Shown here: positions 1-5,550 of the stretch, piece after piece
How positions within the stretch are numbered: the first letter of the stretch is position 1
How the letters are laid out: the number at the start of each line of letters is the position of its first letter
Source of the DNA: Phanerodontia chrysosporium
Taxonomy: Eukaryota > Basidiomycota > Agaricomycetes > Polyporales > Phanerochaetaceae
Direction: 5' to 3'
Assembly: GCA_001910725.1 (NCBI GenBank)
Contig: MJGA01000146.1
Location: forward strand, 1 to 10,307
Length of the DNA: 10,307 bases
The notes under the pieces: model-generated
The model's input: only the letters and a program-made list of their open reading frames with translations
What the model was told of the DNA's origin: nothing
Databases searched by the model: none
Translations under genes and position numbers: made by a program

Positions 1-819
1 GACTGCTGGCCTGTGGGCGTCGAAGTTCTCGAACGCATCTGTGAGTCGGTCAAACTTCTCCCCGATCGCGGTTTGCACATCGCGGAATTGACTGATCTCG
101 CCGGCGATCAACTTGCCGAGGGCTCTGATCGTGTCGGTCATGCGCTCGATGGCCACTTCGAGAACGATGACACCAGTCTCGAGGCCTGCTTCGGTGTTGA
201 GGTCCATGCTCGCTTGCGGAGCCTCCAACTGTGGCTCGTCATCGGAGTCGATGACGGAACTTGTCTTCGGCGGCATGGCAGCTTTGCCCTTCGCGTCTGC
301 CGGCTTCGCAATCCGCGGGCGCATTCCGCTCACGGCAACCCCGTTCACGGTGCAGAGACGCTTGTGGAGAGCACACTCCGTGCAGGTCTTTGCACGACCA
401 GACCGCCACGAGCAGTCGATGCCGTGCCTCCGGCAGGTGTCGCATGCCGTCGGCTTCGACGACTCCGCCTGCACGTCTGCCTTTGCTTTCGCTGCCTCCT
501 CCGCCTTGGCCTTTGCCTCCTCCGCCTTGGCCTTTGCCTCCTCCGCCTTGGCCTTTGCCTCCTCCGCCTTGACCTTTGCCTCCTCCGCCGCGATCTTCTG
601 TGCAGCCAAGTCGCGCTTCCGCTCCTCGGCAAGCGAAGCTCCTTCCGCTTCTGCTCCAGCTGTGCGCGGAGCTCTGCCAGCCTGCGCTGCTTCTCCGACA
701 AATCGACGGCCGAAGCCTTCAAGCCGCGGACAGCTGGTGGAAGTAGGTTATTAGTGACCCTATATTGCGCATTTCAGACATTTCCCACCTGTGGGCTTGA
801 GTTCGTTTGAAGGCGACAT
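1..819 (-). CDS. Gene 1: coiled-coil protein with Zn(II)2Cys6-type cluster, partial at left edge, frame broken or alternatively spliced
   Basis: Exon 1 is 819-789: ATG at 819-817, ten codons plus one G. A 55-nt intron (788-734) starts GTGGGA and ends CCACCAG, with a CTAATAAC branch-like site. Exon 2 opens at 733 and reads a heptad-like Leu/Glu/Lys coiled coil (about 733-640). The convincing frame then moves by -1 to Ala/Glu/Lys-rich heptads. A cysteine cluster at 444-352 follows, spaced C-x2-C-x6-C-x9-C-x2-C-x6-C, which fits the Zn(II)2Cys6 fungal DNA-binding consensus. Then come a low-complexity acidic linker and a helical signature from about 153 containing AIERMTDTI. No stop is reached before base 1, so the 3' end is missing. 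The frame break may be a 1-nt indel or use of a second acceptor at 660. A nuclear DNA-binding or chromatin role is an inference from the cluster only. Confidence 0.7.
494..590 (-). repeat. 21-bp in-frame tandem repeat in gene 1
   Basis: Four near-perfect copies of a 21-bp unit lie at 494-514, 515-535, 536-556 and 557-577, with a partial fifth to about 590. One copy differs (gac for ggc). In the gene 1 sense frame each unit encodes seven residues, KAKAEEA, which is a heptad, so copy-number change lengthens the coiled coil by whole turns without shifting the frame. Read in the next frame the same repeat gives an Arg-rich shadow. Confidence 0.85.
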
Positions 820-868
820 GGTGGGGGCGAAGGAGGATACAGGCGCAAGTAACTGAGCAGGGAAATGT

Positions 869-912
869 TAAATATTCCGACACTTGTACCCCTGGCACCT
901 TATCCGAACCCC
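869..912 (-). promoter_or_regulatory. Gene 1 promoter blocks shared with gene 2
   Basis: On the gene sense strand there is an AATATTTA box (876-869), 50 bp upstream of the ATG. Exactly 12 bp further upstream begins GGTGCCAGGGGT (899-888), and then GGGGTTCGGATA (912-901). The same three blocks precede gene 2 in the same order, with the same spacing between the first two. AATATTTA is in a plausible TATA-box place; the other blocks look like bound sites. No binding protein can be named from the sequence. Confidence 0.55.
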
Positions 913-2800
913 AGAAACCTCGAAAAAACTCCGCTGTTTTGGGGGAGTCACCAGTTCCTTGGGGTGGACATGTCATTGAATCACCTCACCTACAGTCCTG
1001 TCATGGGACATAAAGGGATGCAGTGTGGCTGCTGTTGACGTGCCTGCATCGTTTCGCAAACGTTCAATCCACTGTCATGTATTAAACGTGCTTTTTATCA
1101 CACAAGCAGATTTTCCAAGAGGTTACATAACAACTGAAGGGCGAAGGGCTTAGAGTGGCATACGAGAGCTCCGTAGATGCAATGTGCATATGTTGTGCAG
1201 CCAGCATGGTTACATGAGAGGTATACAACAGATGATGATTACTCATATTATTCATGTTACTCATATTACTCATACATTACTCGTACATTTAACCAGGAAT
1301 GATATGATACATTTGAAAGTAAGTACACCTGTTCTGACTGTTTCTTATTCCTGCTTCTTTGCCCCTCTCGCTTCCTTACATACTCTGCCCGCGACCCCTA
1401 ATACTACTCCTCATGAACTCGTCATTGACCGATCCCAACCTGCTCTAGGCTTGGCATGCCTGTGACTACCTACACCTCAATCTGACGGCTCACGCGTGTG
1501 CCGCGCTCTGACGCACGCGACAATCACGATGTTGTAGTGATAGTTATATTGTATCGCATTGCCCTGAGTTTTGCGTTGGTCCGGACCCTCACTAGGCCTC
1601 ACTTCTGACCCCACGAAGCGCAGCAAAGTGAACTCTTGTCAAATATCAATGAAGGCATGTGAATGAAGCATTATGAGGTGGCAGATAAAAAGAGGTTCAA
1701 GGTATGCTTTTGTCCAAGATAGACATGAGCAAGAGAATACAGAACGACTAGATGAAAAGTCAGGGATAAACTCATGGCATGGGGCATTATATAAACTTGT
1801 TTCACGGTGTAGCTCCAGTATCGCACTCAAACTGCAGAAACACTATAGACCGTGTATATAACCAGTTTGTATCTGGTGAGATGCTACCCATCAAAAGGTA
1901 AGTACAAACCTTGGATATGTGACCAGAGGGCATCTGTGACTTTTATTCAGACTCAAAGTTGGCACATGCATTTCATATATTGAATTCAACGTCTTTAGGT
2001 GCATCTGCAGTAATGAGAGCAGGTCAACGTATATTATATAGGGCTTTGTGCTCCTGTGCACCGCATACCCCTTCAACTAATTGTTCTTTCATCAGGAAGA
2101 GTTAGCGATCAACATTCTCGCGGAGTCAGGCGGAGGTCACTACTGGACACAGTGAAACAAGAGACAGAATGGAGAACCGGAGTTCGGCAGTCAGATGGCA
2201 ATTGGCTTCAGCCTTTCAGCTTTGACTGCGCCCTTGGCGGGCTGCATTGCCTGTACTTCGGAGTCAGAGATACGGAGAAGCGGCGGGGTTTAAGCCCATA
2301 CAGAAATAGTGTGAAGTGACAAAGCAAAGTCAAGAAGGTATAAGGGGGACCTAAGGATATTCGAACTGAAGCTACAAGTGATAGCACGGGAGGTTATGTA
2401 TTAACGAGTCCAAAGTTTGTGGAGATGGGCGGAGATGTACAGCATGTCATGCTATTAATCTGGGAATGCTCAGGAACAGAGGGGGTAAAGGCTTGTGAAA
2501 TGATAAAGGCATGCGATGAACCAAGTCCTTAGCAACCGACGGAGTTCGTAAATCCGAATGTCCAGGATAACTGGAAAGTCGACAACTTCCTACAAACTCC
2601 GGATGCACTCCAGGAGCGGAGATGAGCTCGGAGTTTGGCACCATGACAACACTGTCCGGCTCTATCATGTGGAGAGACGCAAGCCATCAGTTGGGTTCAA
2701 TTGCCCATTGTTCACACTGCCTATCAATCATCTGGCACTTGAGGCTTCATTCCAAAATACCAGGGTGCGCAGCAAACGTGTAGCATTGATGATGATATGA
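913..2800. other. Intergenic stretch with no supportable gene
   Basis: This stretch is more AT-rich than the flanking genes. Open frames are all under 95 codons, mostly without good start context, and none shows a recognisable domain. It holds a short TTACTCATA repeat (1239-1285). It also holds isolated splice-like signals on the + strand: GTAAGTA at 1898, and at 2093-2095 a CAG preceded by a CTAAT branch-like site and a pyrimidine run. These could belong to a spliced non-coding transcript, but I cannot show an exon. No reverse transcriptase or transposase relic was recognised. Confidence 0.5.
1239..1285. repeat. Short imperfect 9-bp tandem repeat (TTACTCATA)
   Basis: Units TTACTCATA, TTATTCATG, TTACTCATA, TTACTCATA run consecutively from 1239 to 1274, followed by a diverged copy to 1285. 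It looks like an ordinary minisatellite in AT-rich intergenic DNA. On the minus strand it creates a short Met/Ser/Asn frame that is only a by-product. Confidence 0.7.
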
Positions 2801-2802
2801 AT

Positions 2803-2815
2803 ACAAAAAAAACAA
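2803..2815 (-). terminator. T-rich 3' end element of gene 2
   Basis: On the gene sense strand a run TTGTTTTTTTTGT (eight consecutive T) begins about 20 nt after the gene 2 stop. Gene 3 has the same 13-base string at nearly the same distance from its stop. A T-rich element just past the stop is plausible as a 3'-end processing signal, and its conservation between the two genes supports common descent. Confidence 0.45.
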
Positions 2816-2835
2816 GAGGCAGAGAGCGGGCAGGC

Positions 2836-3653
2836 CTACGTCTCGGTCCTCGCCTTCTTCCTCGCCGGACCTGCGACCTCGTCTTCCTCCCACTCCGCCA
2901 ACTCCTGCTTGAACTGCTCGACCGCCTCGTCGTGCTCCTTTTGATCGCGAGGCCACTCCGAGTTTTCCACGTGGAGGGGCTGGATCTCGCGCGCGACCTT
3001 CGCAAGTGGAATTTCGTTGACTTCATGATCGGTCTCCGAGTCCTCGGACTCGTAGGCCGAGTCTTCCAGGCCCTCGAACAAGGCGTCGGCGTTCTTGCCC
3101 ATCTTGCGGGCGAAGACCTTGGTGATGTTCGTAGCGCTCTGCACCTGGTCTATGAAGTCGTTCCCGATGGAGGTGATGGTGCGAGTGAGGCGGTCGATTG
3201 CCTCGACGAACTCCTGGGAGGGTGTGTCCGCAGCGGAGACTGAGCCGCATTCCTGCTCAGAGCGCGGAGGTTGGGGGGCGGGGCTGGCGGAAGCCTGAGT
3301 GGCTGGCTCGATCTCGAGGTCGTACTCCGACGGCGGAGCAGTGTGCATCGACATATCGCCTGCTGCACTCGCGCTCTCAGACTGAGCAGCGAGCAGGGGA
3401 TCCACCGACCTCTCCGCAAGGAAACTTTGCTGCTGCTCCGCCCCTTTCAGCTGCAACTCGGCCTCTTCGCGCCTCAGCTCCTCCTCCAGCTCTTGCAACT
3501 CCCTCTGTTTCCTCATCAAGTCCTCGACTTCTTGGCGGGCGGCAGCGTAGTTCGCCTCCGCTCGCACGGCTTCTGTTGTATGTTAACTCCAGACTGTAGG
3601 ACATGGAAACTCGTCCACTCACCCTGCTCGAGGGCGAGTTGTTCTTCGGTCAT
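2836..3653 (-). CDS. Gene 2: subtelomeric coiled-coil protein, 255 aa, two exons
   Basis: Exon 1 is 3653-3623 (ATG with ACCACC before it, ten codons plus G). The intron is 3622-3573, 50 nt, with GTGAGT donor, GTTAAC branch-like site and CAACAG acceptor. Exon 2 is 3572-2836, ending TAG. Splicing gives a Glu codon across the junction and one continuous heptad pattern. Residues 1-55 are a charged coiled coil. Residues 56-134 are a Ser/Ala/Pro-rich linker. Residues 135-182 form a helical segment with EAIDRLTRTI, matched in genes 1 and 3. Residues 183-245 are strongly acidic. A basic ARKKAR near the C-terminus may be a nuclear localisation signal. It has no cysteine cluster, unlike gene 1. The family and function are not recognised; the layout suggests a nuclear structural or regulatory protein (inference). 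Confidence 0.8.
3573..3622 (-). other. Gene 2 intron, 50 nt
   Basis: The donor is GGTGAGT and the acceptor CAACAG, with GTTAAC 9-14 nt before the acceptor. Removal joins phase 1 codon halves (G plus AA, Glu) and restores a single frame from ATG to TAG. Size and signals are typical of fungal spliceosomal introns. Gene 1 has an intron at the equivalent place: after ten codons, also phase 1. Confidence 0.85.
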
Positions 3654-3706
3654 GGTGGTCGTAGAGAAGAAAGAGGGGATGCCAGACCAGCGCGAATCTG
3701 TTGAAC

Positions 3707-3758
3707 TAAATATTATCCAGGTAGCACCCCTGGCACCCCTCTGCGGTATCAGAACCCC
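3707..3758 (-). promoter_or_regulatory. Gene 2 promoter blocks shared with gene 1
   Basis: On the sense strand, AATATTTA (3714-3707) lies 54 bp upstream of the ATG. GGTGCCAGGGGT (3737-3726) begins 12 bp further upstream, as in gene 1. GGGGTTCTGATA (3758-3747) follows with ten more bases of spacing than in gene 1. A shared CTTGGGG-type string on the + strand lies beyond (about 3767-3774 here, about 957-964 by gene 1). The identical 12-bp spacing suggests a conserved core promoter and common regulation. Confidence 0.55.
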
Positions 3759-4030
3759 GGAAGATCACTTGGGGAAAAAACATGCATTGAGGGCAACTTA
3801 AATATTAAGCGAGCATTTTCATCAAGCGTGTTCACCGCATGGCCTATCACGATCACCAGGTATGCCTGAGCAGCCACAAGGCTGAATCGCTGTTTTGTCC
3901 TTCAAATGTTTTCAGTGTACACTCCGCAACTCCACTGCGACGTGCACCTCACATGTTAAGGCGAACTTAATCTGACGGCGAGTACTCAGGCAGGTCTGCA
4001 ACGAAGCGAGGATTGTATAGCATGGACTAA
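3759..4030. other. Intergenic between gene 2 promoter and gene 3 3' end
   Basis: I see no gene here. A near-palindromic CTTAAATATTAAG lies around 3797-3809. The rest presumably contains the distal promoter of gene 2 and the 3' flank of gene 3. Confidence 0.4.
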
Positions 4031-4037
4031 TTTTACA

Positions 4038-4052
4038 AAACAAAAAAAACAA
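4038..4052 (-). terminator. T-rich 3' end element of gene 3
   Basis: The sense-strand string TTGTTTTTTTTGT (eight T) sits about 18 nt after the gene 3 stop, identical to the element after gene 2. It is probably part of the 3' UTR or 3'-end processing signal. Confidence 0.45.
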
Positions 4053-4067
4053 CAAACGGCGGACCGC

Positions 4068-4660
4068 CTAGTCCTCCTCCCTAGCCCTCTTCCTCGACCC
4101 TTCGCCCAGGGAGTCGTCGGACTCGTGCAGCCGTTTGCGGGCCAGGTTAGCGCTCCAGTCTGGGTCGACCAAAGCGGTGTAGACGGCCTCCGCATGTCCG
4201 TCGATGTTTGCCAACATCTGCGTCATGGTGAGGTTGTATTCCTTCACCGCAGTGATCGCCTTCTTGCTGATCGCCTCGATGGCCTCCGTGAGCCGCTCGA
4301 TGGACTTCGCCGCGTCGCTGAGCGCGGCCTCCTCAGGCGGCTGCTTGACCTCCGCTGCGTTCGTCGTCTCTGAGATTGGGCCGGCGGAGATGTGCTCCGC
4401 CGTCGCCGAGGGCGCCAACGATGGAGCCTTCACCTCTCTCGGGGCCTGTGGGGCCTGTGAGGCCGTGCGCACTGATGGCGCCGCTGAGGCGGTCGGGGCA
4501 TCTTGACCCTTCGCCTCCTGGTTAGCGGCTGGCCGTGCCGGCTGCACCTTCGCTGCTCCCGACAACTCCGCACTCTTCCGCTGTCCGGGGACACTCGCCC
4601 GCCCGCCCTTCTCCCTCTGCTTCGGCGTTGCCTTCACCGGCACAGATGCCCCTCGCCCAA
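4068..4660 (-). pseudogene. Gene 3: paralogue of gene 2, 5'-truncated at a telomere-like junction
   Basis: An open frame runs from the junction at about 4660 to TAG at 4070-4068, roughly 195 codons, but no ATG lies at its head. The frame meets a TAA inside the CCCTAAA telomere unit just upstream. The first exon, intron and promoter seen in genes 1 and 2 are therefore absent. The remaining protein has a basic Lys/Arg-rich start and a long Ala/Pro/Ser/Glu linker. It then has a helical segment with SIERLTEAIEAI (about residues 114-160 counted from the GTG at 4643) that aligns with genes 1 and 2. The C-terminus is bipartite basic: ARKRLHES, then SRKRAREED. It was probably a nuclear protein of the same family and is now not expressible as a complete product. 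Function is not recognised. Confidence 0.7.
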
Positions 4661-4676
4661 GGGTTTAGGGTTTGGG
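4661..4676. other. Short telomere-like tract at the gene 3 / retroelement junction
   Basis: The + strand reads GGGTTTAGGGTTTGGG between the truncated gene 3 and the proximal pseudo-LTR. The part from 4665 on is also present at the inner end of the distal repeat, so only about GGGT is unique to this junction. Even so, the tract amounts to about two G-strand telomere units in the orientation of the chromosome end, as expected if a telomere once ended here. Confidence 0.65.
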
Positions 4677-4723
4677 GGGCGCGAGACGCGAGCGTAGCGA
4701 GCGGCGAGCGCGGAATGCTTCAC

Positions 4724-4796
4724 AGGAAAACCGAAGGCAGCCGACACTGTTGTGTCGCGCTGAGCTTTCGTCGTGAAGACTCATCAGCGGTTTCCT
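4724..4796 (-). ncRNA. Hammerhead ribozyme, type I-like, in proximal pseudo-LTR
   Basis: On the minus strand the invariant core is present: CTGATGA (4787-4781), helix II GTC/GAC with a 5-nt loop (4780-4770), then GAAA (4769-4766). Helix I pairs 4796-4788 with 4733-4724, nine pairs with one bulged T. Helix III starts with A4766-T4735 and G4765-C4736, passes a small internal loop (CT/C), then four pairs, a bulged G and six pairs closed by an AACA loop (4751-4748). The cleavage triplet is CTT, which fits NUH, so the cut falls between 4734 and 4733. Hammerheads in PLE flanking repeats are established, with monomer-stable forms in fungi. Activity here is predicted, not shown. Confidence 0.8.
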
Positions 4797-4802
4797 ACTG
4801 GG

Positions 4803-4809
4803 ATATATA
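4803..4809 (-). promoter_or_regulatory. TATATAT box candidate in proximal pseudo-LTR
   Basis: The sense strand reads GGGGTATATATCCC immediately upstream of the hammerhead. A start 25-35 nt downstream would fall inside the hammerhead. In this copy transcription would run into truncated gene 3. Confidence 0.3.
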
Positions 4810-4819
4810 CCCCTTGCAA

Positions 4820-4844
4820 CCGCCAGGCCCGAAGGGACTGGCGG
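4820..4844. other. Hairpin in pseudo-LTR
   Basis: CCGCCAG (4820-4826) and CTGGCGG (4838-4844) are perfect inverted repeats of 7 bp around an 11-nt loop. The same hairpin recurs at 9530-9554. It lies just upstream, in element sense, of the TATA-like string and could be an RNA recognition structure. Confidence 0.5.
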
Positions 4845-5080
4845 GCCGACGAGAGGCGAAATGTCGCTCGTCGGCTGTAATGCGATTGGTGCGGAGAAAA
4901 GTCTCCCCGAGGTCGGGAGCAACGAATCCCCTTAAGGGACTCTTTCTCGGCAAAAGTACGAAGGTTTTGTATGTACAGATCATGCGGAAGGGGCCAACAA
5001 CACCCCAACGAGCAGCGGACTACCGAAAAGTCACCTTTCGAAGTCTCGAGATCTCGATCTGATCGGATCAACGCCACAAA

Positions 5081-5102
5081 GTGCCCGGACGAAGTCCGGC
5101 AC
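5081..5102. other. Strong GC-rich hairpin in pseudo-LTR
   Basis: The arms GTGC-C-CGGAC and GTCCGGCAC pair over nine bases with one bulged C and a GAA loop. The same structure is at 9791-9812. It is a candidate RT-binding or packaging structure in the element RNA (inference). Confidence 0.5.
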
Positions 5103-5261
5103 GCAGCCACCCCGGCGAAAGTCTCCCGAACCTAGCGGAGTCAGTTCGGAGCCGACCCGGATTCGGGCCGGTTATTAACATGCGCATCGAATCCAGAGTT
5201 AACCGCAGCCCTGGGTCGAAGATCACATGATCACAAACGCTATTAGCAGCCACGAGACGGA

Positions 5262-5276
5262 CACGTGGGACACGTG
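5262..5276. promoter_or_regulatory. Two CACGTG E-boxes in proximal pseudo-LTR
   Basis: CACGTG occurs at 5262-5267 and 5271-5276, nine bases apart (start to start), and again at 9972-9977 and 9981-9986 in the other repeat. In fungi CACGTG is the site of bHLH factors such as Cbf1/Pho4-type proteins. In the distal copy the pair lies upstream of ORF1 transcription, so it may be an enhancer. Confidence 0.35.
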
Positions 5277-5439
5277 CGCGGCCATCATGGCAATCACCGA
5301 AGCGCCCACGCCACGAAGGCGGGCGCTCACTGCATCCATTAAATAATGACGCTGTACAACAAAATACTCTATAACTGCTGGCTGTACCGTTCAACGGGTA
5401 CAACTCCGCTCCAGGGGTTTAGGCCTGTGAGGGAGACGC

Positions 5440-5490
5440 TAATGAATATTTAGGCTTAGGGCTTAGGCTAGGGGTTTTGGGTTTGAACCA
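5440..5490. repeat. Degenerate telomere-like tract inside the element, 3' of ORF2
   Basis: The + strand contains ATATTTAGGCTTAGGGCTT followed by AGGCTAGGGGTTTTGGGTTTG, a run of decayed TTTAGGG-like units at the inner edge of the proximal pseudo-LTR. In the distal repeat the same stretch passes directly into true telomere repeats. It therefore marks an element 5' end that once abutted a telomere, or an RNA segment complementary to the G-strand. Confidence 0.55.
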
Positions 5491-5550
5491 AAGTGTATGC
5501 CGCTAAGTAAATATCCTCTGACCATTACGGCCAGCAGTTATCGAATCGCA
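5478..5550 (-). other. Gap between ORF2 stop and 3' pseudo-LTR
   Basis: 73 bp of untranslated element sequence follow the ORF2 TAA (5553-5551). I see no A-rich tail or other signal apart from the telomere-like bases at 5478-5490. Confidence 0.5.

Larger units (their letters stand above)
4665..5477 (-). repeat. Proximal (3') pseudo-LTR, 813 bp
   Basis: Direct repeat of 9375-10188 at an offset of 4710. Every base I compared agrees except one G in the run at 5414-5417 (four G here, five in the distal copy). It begins TTAGGGTTTGGGGGG and ends GGCTAGGGGTTT, so both ends are telomere-like. It holds a hammerhead fold, a TATATAT string, a strong hairpin (5081-5102), a second hairpin (4820-4844) and two CACGTG sites. 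Open frames within it occur on both strands but are the same in both copies and show no domain; I treat it as non-coding. Confidence 0.92.

Noticed and set aside
13..810. Long + strand open frames opposite gene 1 (up to 265 codons)
   Set aside because: They are antisense shadows of a GC-rich, repeat-containing gene; their Leu/Arg/Cys-rich repeats are the 21-bp repeat read backwards. The minus strand has the zinc-cluster spacing and splice sites.
2110..2640. Cluster of CGGAGT/ACTCCG strings as Zn2Cys6 binding sites
   Set aside because: Spacing and orientation are irregular, and the same hexamer is common in the coding regions here; no evidence of a bound site.
2797..3801. Several + and - frames overlapping gene 2
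   Set aside because: Shadows in other frames of the two-exon minus-strand gene; none has a domain, and splicing of gene 2 explains the region.
4535..5403. Open frames inside the pseudo-LTR on both strands (62-175 codons, repeated at 9359-10113)
   Set aside because: They occur in duplicate only because the repeat is duplicated, overlap each other on both strands, show no domain, and cover the hammerhead and hairpins.
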